Source: Sphingobacterium sp. UBA4616
GTDB taxonomy: Bacteria > Bacteroidota > Bacteroidia > Sphingobacteriales > Sphingobacteriaceae
Length of the DNA: 64,000 bases
Direction of reading: 5' to 3'
Assembly: GCA_002386525.1 (NCBI GenBank)
Contig: DGIS01000010.1
Span: 124,001 to 188,000 of the forward strand
The notes beneath the pieces were generated by a model. The model was not told the origin of the DNA. It did no database searches and worked only from the letters and a program-made list of their open reading frames with translations. Every line of letters begins with the position of its first letter. Positions within the stretch are counted from its first letter, which is position 1. The position numbers were made by a program, and so were the translations under genes. Shown here piece by piece: positions 1-7,816 of the stretch.

Positions 1-619
1 TATACAGCCCGATGGCGCACGAACGGTTTTTAAACCAAGTAATGCTAATCAATGGGAAACCGGTCTTAAACTTAATGTGCTTGATGGCAAATTAAATTCG
101 ACAATAAGTTATTATGATATTAAAGTGAACGATATCCTCCGACCTGATCCTGCCCGTAATGGTTTCACCATACAGGACGGCGGCCAAATCAGTAGAGGAC
201 TTGAAACAGAATTAATAGTTAACATGGTCAAAGGTTTCAATGTTATCGCTGGATATTCTTACAATAAAGCTTACTCCATAAATACAAACACCGATATCGA
301 TGGATTGCGTCAGTGGACGGGACCGGCACAAACGGCCAATTTATGGGTCAACTATGCATTTCAGGCTAAGGCCTTGCAGGGATTTTCTATTGGTGCAGGT
401 GGTAATTATAATAGCAAAGCCTACATCAGTCAATCGCGTCAGTTTGGTGAATTTTATATTCCGGAATATGTGGTCATGAATGCTGTGGCGGGTTATGAGA
501 CCAAGAGATTTCGGATAAGCTTTAAAGTGGATAACCTCACAAATAAGCTATACTGGGGTAATTACGTGAACCAGATGATGCCCAGGCGTCTTTCCGCTAA
601 TTTAGCCGTCAAATTGTAA
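1..619 (+). CDS. TonB-dependent siderophore receptor, C-terminal part (5' end outside window)
   Basis: The reading frame is open from the first base, so this is the C-terminal ~205 residues of a larger protein whose start lies upstream. The sequence shows alternating beta strands of an outer-membrane barrel: an SNANQWETGLK stretch, then a YYDIKVNDIL strand, an aromatic-rich loop around RQWTGPAQTANLWVNY, and a terminal FKVDNLTNKLYWGNY segment. The NLTNKxYW motif followed by PRR and a last strand ending in a hydrophobic residue is typical of TonB-dependent ferric-siderophore receptors. The role would be TonB-energised uptake of an iron chelate across the outer membrane. Plug, TonB box and substrate cannot be seen, so the ligand is unknown. 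A neighbour further left could define it. Confidence 0.85.
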   Translation, partial: IQPDGARTVFKPSNANQWETGLKLNVLDGKLNSTISYYDIKVNDILRPDPARNGFTIQDGGQISRGLETELIVNMVKGFNVIAGYSYNKAYSINTNTDIDGLRQWTGPAQTANLWVNYAFQAKALQGFSIGAGGNYNSKAYISQSRQFGEFYIPEYVVMNAVAGYETKRFRISFKVDNLTNKLYWGNYVNQMMPRRLSANLAVKL

Positions 620-763
620 TATCGGTATTTGGGAGTAACTTTCTTTTCAGAATATTTTCAGGTCTGTTTGGCTCAGAAGATTTTTATTAAAAAAGTGAAT
701 CTTAAAAGTAGATGCAATTCTCTTCGCAATAAAGCCACCGAAAAAAACGAATAATCAATGCCA

Positions 764-805
764 ACTAATTGTTGATAATGTTGTTGTCAACAATTAGTAT
801 ATTTA
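764..805 (+). promoter_or_regulatory. Nested palindrome abutting a -7-like box, candidate operator of the serine hydrolase gene
   Basis: Two perfect 12-base arms (764-775 and 787-798, ACTAATTGTTGA and its complement) are separated by 11 bases. Inside lies a second perfect palindrome, TTGTTG-T-CAACAA (781-793). The right arm runs straight into TATATTTA (798-805), one mismatch from the Bacteroidota -7 consensus TAnnTTTG, about 70 bases before the serine hydrolase start. There is no T-tract after the stem, so an operator is favoured over a terminator. The regulator is not known. Confidence 0.45.
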
Positions 806-874
806 CGTAGCATAGGCCATCTAATCCAGTCTTTTGGGAATAAAGACCAAGTTGTAGGCAATTACAAATAATAC

Positions 875-1981
875 ATGATGAGAAAATCATTTTTATTGAT
901 ACCAATTGTATTGATAATATTCAATCATACCTTTGCTCAGTCACGGCAACATAAGCAGCTTGACAGTTTATTCAATACTCTTTTTAAGCAGAAAGAGTTC
1001 AACGGAAATGTGTTGATTGCAGATAAAGGAAAAATCTTATTTGAAGAAAGTTACGGTTTTGCGAATGAGAAAAACGGCCAAAAACTTAATAACCACACCA
1101 TATTTGAGCTGGCATCTGTTTCCAAACAATTCACTGCCATGGGGATCGTTTTGTTAGAGAAAAAAGGAAAACTAAACTATGATGACACAATGTCAAAATA
1201 TATTCCTGAATTGGGTTTCTATGATAATATCAGCATCCGAAATTTACTAAATCACACGAGTGGACTTCCTGACTATATGGAGATTTTCGAAGAAAAATGG
1301 GATAAGGCAAAAATTGCTGTCAACCAGGATATTGTTAACGTCTTCGCTAAGTACAGACCGAAATTGATCTTTCAACCAGGCGCAAAATTCCAGTATAGTG
1401 ATACAGGTTATACGCTATTGGCTCTGATAATAGAAAGAGTATCTCATCAAACTTTCGAGAAGTTTTTGAGTGAAAATATATTTCAACCTTTGAACATGAG
1501 AAACACCTTTATCTATAGGAGTAGATTTAAACCTAAAAAAATAGAAAATTATGCTCTTGGATATGTTACAGATAGTGTTGGTAACAAAGTGCTTCCAGAT
1601 AGCTTCGGCAAAGGATTTTATACCTATTATTTAGATGGAATCGTGGGGGACGGAACAGTTAATTCTACTACAGAGGATCTATTAAAATGGGACAGAGCAC
1701 TATATGGCAATAAATTAATTGATCCAAAAGATAAGGATCTGATATTTAATTCTTTAAAAACCAACGATGGAAAAGAAACAAATTATGGCTTTGGTTGGTT
1801 CGTAGTCAATTCGAAAAAATATGGTCGAATAGTTTATCACACTGGAGGTTGGCCAGGGTATTCCACTTATATAGAAAGGCATTTGGACAGCGACAAAACA
1901 ATTGTAATTCTGCAAAATCATTCAGAAGCTAAAATAAATTCATTTTTACAAAAAGTAAGAGCGATATTGTATAAACAATAA
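875..1981 (+). CDS. Serine hydrolase, class C beta-lactamase / penicillin-binding-protein-like
   Basis: A 368-residue exported protein. Residues 1-21 form a signal peptide ending in FAQ, so it acts in the periplasm. Family motifs are present in order: S-V-S-K at 81-84 (nucleophile Ser81 and Lys84), Y-S-D at 174-176 in place of the usual Y-x-N, and H-T-G-G at 322-325 in place of K-T-G. These define the beta-lactamase (PF00144) serine hydrolase family. Members cleave peptides or esters, and few are true antibiotic-hydrolysing AmpC enzymes; the HTG variant is common in the non-lactamase branch. The gene stands alone, convergent with the downstream histidine kinase. A palindrome overlapping its putative promoter suggests regulation. 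Substrate unknown. Confidence 0.88.
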   Translation: MMRKSFLLIPIVLIIFNHTFAQSRQHKQLDSLFNTLFKQKEFNGNVLIADKGKILFEESYGFANEKNGQKLNNHTIFELASVSKQFTAMGIVLLEKKGKLNYDDTMSKYIPELGFYDNISIRNLLNHTSGLPDYMEIFEEKWDKAKIAVNQDIVNVFAKYRPKLIFQPGAKFQYSDTGYTLLALIIERVSHQTFEKFLSENIFQPLNMRNTFIYRSRFKPKKIENYALGYVTDSVGNKVLPDSFGKGFYTYYLDGIVGDGTVNSTTEDLLKWDRALYGNKLIDPKDKDLIFNSLKTNDGKETNYGFGWFVVNSKKYGRIVYHTGGWPGYSTYIERHLDSDKTIVILQNHSEAKINSFLQKVRAILYKQ

Positions 1982-2052
1982 TTTCAAAAGCGAGGTGTTT
2001 TAATTTGTTTTCTGTAGATTATATTGGTCGCAGAGAGATCTGACACTCCAAC

Positions 2053-4050
2053 CTATTCCGATGACTTGCGGTCTGGTAGGATAAACCAAAATGTACTGCC
2101 CTCATTGAGGACACTCTCGGCTCCTATCTTTCCATCGTGTTTTCTGATGATTTCCGAACAGATGTATAGCCCAAGCCCCAGTCCAGAATATTCTTTGCCA
2201 GAATGACTTACTCTGTAATATCGGTCAAATAATTTAGGCAGAGCTTCTTGCTCGATGCCTATGCCAAAATCACGGACAGAGACTTTTACGGATTGATTTT
2301 CCAATACCTCGACATTTAGATGGACTTCTTTCGACATCGGCGCATACTTAATTGCATTATTGACAAAATTGATAACAACCTGATCGATCCTATGCTCATC
2401 GGCATATACCCTCGCAGTTTGATTTCCCGAAACAACCAATTGATATTCATCCTCAAAGCAGACATGGTCACAAGTACGCAGAAGAAGATCAAACATATTA
2501 AACCAATCTTTTTTGATTTCAAGCTGTCCCTCGGTAAGGCGGCGAATTTGCAATAGTTCAGCAACCAAATCGTTCATCTTCTCCACGCTTCTTAAGGACT
2601 GGTTGATCATTTTCGAATGGATATTACTATAAGGTTTATCCTTTAAAAGTTCAAGATACTGCAGGGAAGCTTTTAAAACTGTAATTGGAGTCCTTAACTC
2701 GTGGCTCACAATACTTAAAAAGTCATCTTTCTGCTGTTCAAAAAGCTTTCGATCTGTGATATCCAATGTCATGCCTACCATGCGGTCTGCGACTCCCAAA
2801 TCATTGTAACGAGGACGTCCATGGGCCTGAATCCAATGCGTAGAGCCATCGCGCCATTTGACAGGATATTCTGTGCTATAGATTCCATTGGTGCGAATCG
2901 CCTCCTGCACCAGTTCTTTTACCCTGTCACGATATTCCGGATACATTGCCTCAAAAAGATCCGAATAACAAAAATCCTCCTCCGGCATAAATCCATAATT
3001 CATCTTAAACCGATCCGTGCTCTGCATCTTCCCCGTAGCTAGCTGCACCTCGGTAGATCCTAATCTGCTGGCGTCCATCGCAATTTCCAGTCGGGTATTT
3101 ATTTCATTGATTGCTCTTCTGCTATTGACCTGTTCTGTCACATCCGTAGCAACAATAAGAATAAGCTTCTCCTCCTTTGAGAGACCATTCGTAGGCTGGT
3201 AAACGAAATTAAGATAGCGTTCCAGCGTTTCTCCGTCGACAGTAAGCAGGGCCTTGAGTTCTTTTCCGTAAAAAGGTTCGTCAGTTTCATAAACATTTTT
3301 CAGAATATCAAGGAATTGCTGATCTTTCAGTTCTGGTAATGCCTCAGCGAGTCGCCTCCCTAATACAGAGCGATCTTTGCCCCAGATATCAAGAATATGC
3401 TGATTTACAACATCCACAATAAAGTCAGGGCCTTTCAAAGTAGCCATAGCTACGGGGGACTGCTCGATCATGATGCGGAAAAGCTGTTGCTGTTCATGCA
3501 ACAGCGAAAATAGTTTATGAAGATTGTCTTCTGAAGTGATGAGTTCCTCGTTTTTAGATAGCAGATCGGCATTTACTACTTTAAACTCCTCATTTATGGC
3601 CAAAAGCTTTTCGTTGAGATTTTTTTCCGCAAGGGACTTTTCACCTGCAAGTTTTAAGGCATTCATACGTTCTGATACTTCCGAAGCAGTATGAAGAATA
3701 TATGCAGTTTTACCGTTTTGATCTAAAATCGCTTTATATTCAAAATCGAAGAAAAATTCCTGGAGTACACCATCTTTTTGAAGAAATGCGGAACAGTTTT
3801 TTGCAATGTAAGTCTTACCAGAATACCAAACTCCTTTGAGAATATCAACAAAAGGCTGTCCTTTAAGTTCGGGAACGGCATCTTGTAGGTTTTTACCCAC
3901 AACCGATCTATCCTTTCCCCAAAAATTGAGCATTGCTAGGTTGGCAGTCATTATTTTTATGTCTTCTCCCTGATAGACTGCAGTGGCATTGGGTGAGTGA
4001 AAAAGTACACTGAGCAATGACTCAGAATCAATATTTTTGGGAGAATTCAT
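2053..4050 (-). CDS. Cytoplasmic PAS-domain sensor histidine kinase
   Basis: 665 residues, no membrane segment. Reading order: PAS 1 at about 15-125 (FWGKDRSVVG, PELKGQPF), a coiled coil at 135-190, PAS 2 at 195-305 (IWGKDRSVLG, again PELKDQQF), a PAS_3-like domain at 320-435, HisKA with phospho-acceptor His450 in VSHELRTP, and a HATPase_c domain with N box NFVNNAIKYAP, a DFGIG box and a GLGLGLY box. PAS 1 and PAS 2 resemble each other, suggesting internal duplication. A cytosolic signal (ligand or redox state) is therefore sensed. No response regulator is adjacent. The kinase at 10467-12446 has the same layout and the same MNSP start, so the two are paralogues. A perfect -7 box lies just upstream. 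Confidence 0.93.
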   Translation of the reverse strand: MNSPKNIDSESLLSVLFHSPNATAVYQGEDIKIMTANLAMLNFWGKDRSVVGKNLQDAVPELKGQPFVDILKGVWYSGKTYIAKNCSAFLQKDGVLQEFFFDFEYKAILDQNGKTAYILHTASEVSERMNALKLAGEKSLAEKNLNEKLLAINEEFKVVNADLLSKNEELITSEDNLHKLFSLLHEQQQLFRIMIEQSPVAMATLKGPDFIVDVVNQHILDIWGKDRSVLGRRLAEALPELKDQQFLDILKNVYETDEPFYGKELKALLTVDGETLERYLNFVYQPTNGLSKEEKLILIVATDVTEQVNSRRAINEINTRLEIAMDASRLGSTEVQLATGKMQSTDRFKMNYGFMPEEDFCYSDLFEAMYPEYRDRVKELVQEAIRTNGIYSTEYPVKWRDGSTHWIQAHGRPRYNDLGVADRMVGMTLDITDRKLFEQQKDDFLSIVSHELRTPITVLKASLQYLELLKDKPYSNIHSKMINQSLRSVEKMNDLVAELLQIRRLTEGQLEIKKDWFNMFDLLLRTCDHVCFEDEYQLVVSGNQTARVYADEHRIDQVVINFVNNAIKYAPMSKEVHLNVEVLENQSVKVSVRDFGIGIEQEALPKLFDRYYRVSHSGKEYSGLGLGLYICSEIIRKHDGKIGAESVLNEGSTFWFILPDRKSSE

Positions 4051-4068
4051 ACGATAAGATCAATAAAA

Positions 4069-4076
4069 CAAATGTA
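4069..4076 (-). promoter_or_regulatory. -7 promoter box of the PAS kinase
   Basis: Read on the minus strand this is TACATTTG, an exact match to the Bacteroidota TAnnTTTG consensus, 18 bases before the start codon at 4050. No strong -33 TTG at the usual spacing is visible. Confidence 0.45.
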
Positions 4077-4177
4077 ATCAATTTATTTGCTATAAACCGA
4101 TAATGCTTTAAATAGTTCTCACCCTAACGATTTTGACCCATAAATAAATGATGCTACGGACATAAATATTTTTAATA

Positions 4178-4212
4178 GATAAGTCAGTAACATTTAATGC
4201 TACTGACTTATC
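4178..4212 (-). terminator. Hairpin after the alcohol dehydrogenase gene
   Basis: Perfect 12-base inverted repeat GATAAGTCAGTA / TACTGACTTATC (4178-4189 and 4201-4212) with an 11-base loop, 10 bases past the stop of the minus-strand alcohol dehydrogenase. The minus-strand sequence after it is AT-rich but lacks a clean T-run. It separates the oxidoreductase cluster from the kinase gene on the same strand. Confidence 0.5.
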
Positions 4213-4222
4213 CCTTTGCTGA

Positions 4223-5332
4223 TTACCCTTTATACTCACCAATAAGAATTACTGGTTTAATGGTCTTTCCTGATTCTGAATCTTCTATAGCTTGATTGAT
4301 ATCTTCGAATTTATATTTCTTAATTAATTTATCAAATGGGAACTGTCCATTCAGATACATCTCTACCATCTCTGGGATAAATTCGGTCGGTACACTGTCC
4401 CCTTCTACAATCCCGATCAACTTAATTCCTTTAAGTACATATGTATTCATTTCAACTTCAAGGGGCTTTGTGGCCACACCAACAATACCCATTTGTCCCA
4501 AGGACTTCAAACTCGATAAGGTATTATTAATAACATCATTACGACCGGTGGTGTCAAACCCAAAATCAAATCCTTTCGGGGAAATCTTTTGTAAAGATTC
4601 TACCACATTCTCATTACGGCTGTTAATGGTATGGGTTGCACCGAGTTTCAACGCAAAATCTAGACGTTCTTGATTGATATCGACTAATACGATCTCCGCA
4701 GTCGAGCATGCTTTTGCCGCCAGCAAAGCAGCCAATCCGACAGCGCCGGCACCAGAGATAACAATTGATTTTCCCGGAGATACTTTCAACGAGTTGATGA
4801 TTGCTCCTGCCCCAGTCTGAATACCACAACCTAACGGTCCCAATAATTCTAACGGCGCTTTTTCAGAAACTTTTATAGCGTTTCTTTTATTTGCTATTGC
4901 GTATGTTGCAAACGAGGATTGAGAAAAGAAATTATCGAAAATATCTTGTTGGTTGTGTTGGTGACTATGAGAGCCATCCATACGTGCTCCCCCAAAATTC
5001 AAAGCCGGGAAATTTTCGCAGTAAGTGGGTTTACCACGCTGACATGTGTAGCACTCTCCACAGAAACCGAAAGTTAAAACAACATGATCACCCACTTTAA
5101 GGTTTTTCACACCATCTCCTACTTTCTCGATAATTCCAGCACCCTCATGTCCTAATACGATGGGAAAAGGAGTAGCGCCCGTTTGTTGATCTCTTGCAGC
5201 CATATCAGTATGGCAAGTTCCGGTTGCTACAATTCGTACTAGTACCTCATCTTGCCGAGGTTCTTGTAGCGTTATTTTTTCCAATTCGAATTTTCCACCT
5301 TTTTCTTTTACTAATGCGGCTGTTATTTCCAT
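4223..5332 (-). CDS. Zinc-dependent NAD-linked alcohol dehydrogenase (aryl-alcohol dehydrogenase-like)
   Basis: 369 residues, normal length for class-III/aryl alcohol dehydrogenases. Catalytic zinc ligands are visible: Cys40 in GTCHTD, His62-Glu63 in GHEGAG, and a Cys in PLGCGIQTG near 170. Structural zinc cysteines are Cys91, 94, 97 and 105. The nucleotide-binding loop is GAGAVG, and VDIN at the end of the second strand favours NAD over NADP. The enzyme interconverts primary (often aromatic) alcohols and aldehydes in the cytosol. It is the last gene of the run DoxX, DsbA-like, SDR, ADH that is divergent from an HxlR regulator, but a 106-base gap with a perfect FNR-type palindrome suggests that it also has its own promoter. 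Exact substrate unknown. Confidence 0.92.
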   Translation of the reverse strand: MEITAALVKEKGGKFELEKITLQEPRQDEVLVRIVATGTCHTDMAARDQQTGATPFPIVLGHEGAGIIEKVGDGVKNLKVGDHVVLTFGFCGECYTCQRGKPTYCENFPALNFGGARMDGSHSHQHNQQDIFDNFFSQSSFATYAIANKRNAIKVSEKAPLELLGPLGCGIQTGAGAIINSLKVSPGKSIVISGAGAVGLAALLAAKACSTAEIVLVDINQERLDFALKLGATHTINSRNENVVESLQKISPKGFDFGFDTTGRNDVINNTLSSLKSLGQMGIVGVATKPLEVEMNTYVLKGIKLIGIVEGDSVPTEFIPEMVEMYLNGQFPFDKLIKKYKFEDINQAIEDSESGKTIKPVILIGEYKG

Positions 5333-5377
5333 TGTATTATCTTTTTGTTAGATTAAATTTATCACATTACAAGATTT

Positions 5378-5403
5378 TTTTTCTTGATCTAGATCAAGAA
5401 AAA
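5378..5403. promoter_or_regulatory. Perfect 26-base palindrome containing an FNR-type site
   Basis: Two 13-base arms (5378-5390 and 5391-5403) meet with no spacer. The centre is TTGATCTAGATCAA (5384-5397), an exact match to the TTGAT-N4-ATCAA pattern bound by FNR-type regulators in other bacteria. It lies 46-71 bases upstream of the alcohol dehydrogenase start. As a transcript neither strand has a T-run outside the stem, so an operator is more likely than a terminator. A Crp/Fnr-family gene lies at 18801-19382, but nothing proves that it binds here. Confidence 0.5.
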
Positions 5404-5438
5404 TCAGCCTACTCAATTGCTTTATTAGGTAATTCGAA

Positions 5439-6101
5439 TCATTTCACCTTATCTTCGGAAATATACTCTTCAGCTCTGTCTCGCTTCATGTACATATCAT
5501 ACCATATATATGCGATCTTGTCCTGTACAGCGGAGTCTTCCTGCATCCAAATACCAATACCGATATGACCTGCGTAAATACCTTTTCCAGATAACTCGGT
5601 ATTCAGATTAAGAACATAATTGCGAAGACCAGCCATCGCTATTCCTACGTTACCCATCATGGGTACAGGCGAAAATGAAGCACCTCCGTTTGTGAATAAT
5701 AACGCTCCTGTATTTTTAGCCAACATATCCGGAAGCACTTCACGGATGGATGAAATTGCACCAAGCACATTGAATTGAAATTGATAAAGTGCATTTTCTT
5801 CATTAACATCTAAAGTTGCTGCCAAATTATGGACACTTGGTATTGGGCTGTATTCAAGAACATCTATGAAACCGTATTTTTCTTTGATAGCATCAAAGGC
5901 AGATGCGATCTGAGCTTTATCCAAGATATCTGCCGTGAAAGCCGCTGCTTCGATTCCTGATATATTCAATCGGCTGACTAGGTCATTCAGCTTTTGCTGA
6001 TTTCTTGCAATAAGGGCTATCAGAAAACCATTTTCACCAAATTTCTTTGCGATGGAGAGGCCCAGTCCAGCGCCTGCTCCAACTATTGCTATTGTTTTCA
6101 C
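5439..6101 (-). CDS. Atypical short-chain dehydrogenase/reductase-fold protein lacking the catalytic Tyr and Lys
   Basis: 220 residues with an N-terminal Rossmann motif VGAGAGLGLSIAKKFG, so NAD(P) binding is expected. Where SDR enzymes carry S...YxxxK, this protein reads GGASFSPVPMMGNVGIAMAGLRNYV: by ungapped alignment the catalytic Tyr is Val and the Lys is Met. Its chemistry is therefore either different or lost. It sits between the DsbA-like gene (33 bases upstream) and the alcohol dehydrogenase (106 bases downstream) in one strand run, presumably one operon with DoxX under HxlR control. It may be a nucleotide-binding or NmrA-like sensor rather than an oxidoreductase; this is inference. 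The ORF is intact. Confidence 0.8.
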   Translation of the reverse strand: MKTIAIVGAGAGLGLSIAKKFGENGFLIALIARNQQKLNDLVSRLNISGIEAAAFTADILDKAQIASAFDAIKEKYGFIDVLEYSPIPSVHNLAATLDVNEENALYQFQFNVLGAISSIREVLPDMLAKNTGALLFTNGGASFSPVPMMGNVGIAMAGLRNYVLNLNTELSGKGIYAGHIGIGIWMQEDSAVQDKIAYIWYDMYMKRDRAEEYISEDKVK

Positions 6102-6134
6102 TTGTACTGATTTAATGAATGTATTTTATGGTTT

Positions 6135-6848
6135 TTAATTGCACTCGCCGTCAATTGAACAGTTTTTTCCTTGTATTACTTCTAATATTGCCTGCGGATT
6201 CTCTTTCCGCCACTCAAAGAAAGAATTTTCAAGGGTTTGTAAAATATCATTGGGCTGTTGTGCACCAGCGATGGCATATTTGCTGTTGATTACGAAAAAA
6301 GGAACACCTTTAGCGCCTAATTTCTGTGCTTCTTGGCCCTCATGTGCTACTTTTCGCATATAGATAGGGTCTGTCAGTGCAGTATTGATCTCGCCTTCCG
6401 TTAAACCGATTTCTTGTCCAAGTTCGACCAGTGTTTTCTGATCATTAAGATTCTTGCCTTTTGTGAAATAGGCATTAAATAAAATCTCTTCAGCTTTCTC
6501 ACCGAAACCTTTGGTTTTAGCAAACTGTATGATTCGGTGACCCTTCATTGAATTGGTGACCAATGCTTTATCCAAGTTGAATTGAAGACCTACAGTTTTA
6601 GCATACTCGATCAGATCCTGATGCCCCTTTTTTGACTGCTCATAACTTAATCCCTTCCGGTCGGCCACAAACATATACATATCGTTTTGATATTTAGGTG
6701 TTTCGGGTATGGCTGGGTCAAGCTGGAAGCTTTTCCATTCTACTTCTACCAGGTCCCTATGGGGAAACTGAGCTAAAGCTTTCTCGAAATTACGCTTTCC
6801 GATGTAACAGAAAGGGCACATAATATCCGACCATATTTCTATTTTCAT
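6135..6848 (-). CDS. DsbA family oxidoreductase, FrnE-like
   Basis: 237 residues, no signal peptide, so cytoplasmic. The N-terminus IEIWSDIMCPFCYIGKRNF has the thioredoxin-fold active site C-P-F-C at residues 11-14, the FrnE/2-hydroxychromene-2-carboxylate isomerase-like branch of the DSBA family (PF01323). The cis-Pro loop appears as GAKGVPFFVINSKYAIAGAQ, followed by a typical C-terminal helix. FrnE proteins are thiol-disulfide oxidoreductases linked to oxidative stress and to polyketide tailoring. The C-terminus carries two further cysteines (KNCSIDGEC) that could act as a second redox pair. It lies between doxX-like and SDR genes on the same strand, 33 bases from the SDR. Electrophile or thiol stress is a reasonable context. 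Confidence 0.9.
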   Translation of the reverse strand: MKIEIWSDIMCPFCYIGKRNFEKALAQFPHRDLVEVEWKSFQLDPAIPETPKYQNDMYMFVADRKGLSYEQSKKGHQDLIEYAKTVGLQFNLDKALVTNSMKGHRIIQFAKTKGFGEKAEEILFNAYFTKGKNLNDQKTLVELGQEIGLTEGEINTALTDPIYMRKVAHEGQEAQKLGAKGVPFFVINSKYAIAGAQQPNDILQTLENSFFEWRKENPQAILEVIQGKNCSIDGECN

Positions 6849-6950
6849 TTTTTTTCCATCGTCCTATTTTTTATTTGTTTTAATTGCATTTGATTCTTTT
6901 CCTGACCAAACGTCATAATGAAGAGCAGGGATAATAGTACCGCTAGTGTA

Positions 6951-7346
6951 CTATTTTTCATAGTTCAGTTTACGGAAATAATAATAAGATACAGCCAACA
7001 ATGCAAACGGAATAAGCGGGGCAATACCTTTCGCCAGCCCATCGACAATACCATGTGCTAGACTTGCGGAAAGCAATAGAATCCCGAAACCTACATAAGC
7101 CCATTCTTTGAGCATCGTCGGGATAGCTGGAATGAGAATGAAGATGGCTCCCACGATTTTTAAGATATCCAGTTCAAGTGGGAAATAATCTGGAAACTGC
7201 AAGTTTTTCGTCGTCTGGATGAGGTATTCTCGTGGCGCGAAGTAGGATGGCAGGATGATTAACGCCATGGTAATACCGGTGATGATCCAATAGCTACGTT
7301 TTGTTCTTGCATCTGGATTCTGGGAAAAATCATTCTGTTTTGTCAT
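6951..7346 (-). CDS. DoxX-like membrane protein
   Basis: 131 residues with four predicted membrane helices (about 20-40, 58-78, 84-100 and 104-122), the size and layout of the DoxX/DoxD-like family. The segment LKIVGAIFILIPAIPTMLKEWAYVGFGILLLSASLAHGIVDG is characteristic, with A/G-rich helices and a conserved polar turn. DoxX-like proteins often accompany quinone, thiol or aldehyde stress genes, but their activity is seldom shown. It is the promoter-proximal gene of the minus-strand cluster and is divergently transcribed from hxlR, a very frequent pairing. A perfect minus-strand -7 box lies at 7387-7394. Confidence 0.85.
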   Translation of the reverse strand: MTKQNDFSQNPDARTKRSYWIITGITMALIILPSYFAPREYLIQTTKNLQFPDYFPLELDILKIVGAIFILIPAIPTMLKEWAYVGFGILLLSASLAHGIVDGLAKGIAPLIPFALLAVSYYYFRKLNYEK

Positions 7347-7386
7347 TTTTAATTTACTTTAATTGTTGAAATAGATTTTTATAAAT

Positions 7387-7450
7387 CAAAAATACGTACA
7401 TTTGCTTACATTTTGTAAGCAGTTACCCTAAAGTAAGCAGTTACCTTAAA
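7387..7450. promoter_or_regulatory. Divergent doxX/hxlR promoters with HxlR operator and tandem 18-base repeats
   Basis: Minus-strand -7 box TATTTTTG (7394-7387) serves doxX; plus-strand TACATTTG (7397-7404) serves hxlR. Both match TAnnTTTG exactly and are only two bases apart. A perfect palindrome GCTTACA-TTT-TGTAAGC (7404-7420) covers the hxlR start point. It is followed by two tandem 18-base copies (7415-7432, 7433-7450; one difference, GTAAGCAGTTACCCTAAA) and the start of a third (GTAAG). The layout suits one HxlR dimer controlling both genes, with the repeats as extra sites. Confidence 0.65.
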
Positions 7451-7459
7451 GTAAGTAAA

Positions 7460-7816
7460 ATGAAAGATCAATTTCCAAAAAGCACCGAATCCGACTGTAT
7501 GGCGAGAATGCTAACCGTTCGTGACACCCTTGACGTTATCAGCGGGAAATGGAAAATCCTCATCATTATTTCCATTATGAGTGGCCACAAACGTTTTAGA
7601 GAAATAGAAAGAAGTATTCCGAAAATTTCTTCAAAGGTACTTGCTAAAGAACTAAAAGATCTGGAAGAACACCAGCTCGTCAAACGTACCGTTTATGATG
7701 AGTCGCCAGTGCTGGTAGAATATACGGCCACTGATTATGTCTTTACGTTACAAAAAGTCATTGAAGAGCTACACAACTGGGGTGTGAATCATCGGAAAAA
7801 GATATTAGGGAAGTAG
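7460..7816 (+). CDS. HxlR family transcriptional regulator
   Basis: 118 residues, the standard HxlR length. A conserved Cys near residue 13 (SDCMARML) matches the redox/electrophile-sensing Cys of YodB/HypR-like members. The winged helix spans about 20-100: ISGKWKILII, HKRFREIERSIPKISSKVLAKELKDLEE, HQLVKRTVY, VEYTATDYVFTL, which are signature HxlR segments. It is cytosolic and DNA-binding. Divergent from the DoxX-DsbA-SDR-ADH run, it most likely represses that run and itself through the palindrome at 7404-7420. HxlR proteins commonly respond to quinones, aldehydes or disulfide stress, which fits a neighbouring set of thiol and alcohol/aldehyde enzymes. Confidence 0.95.
   Translation: MKDQFPKSTESDCMARMLTVRDTLDVISGKWKILIIISIMSGHKRFREIERSIPKISSKVLAKELKDLEEHQLVKRTVYDESPVLVEYTATDYVFTLQKVIEELHNWGVNHRKKILGK

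Noticed and set aside
875..1981. Acquired AmpC-type antibiotic resistance gene
   Set aside because: Motifs (YSD, HTGG) point to the broad serine hydrolase family; no mobile element or unusual base use lies nearby.
5378..5403. 26-base palindrome as an intrinsic terminator of the SDR gene
   Set aside because: The T-runs are part of the stem and no T-tract follows the hairpin on the minus strand; the core is an exact FNR-type site.
7415..7455. Tandem 18-base repeats as a short CRISPR or VNTR
   Set aside because: Only 2.3 copies without spacers, placed at a promoter and continuing an operator arm.
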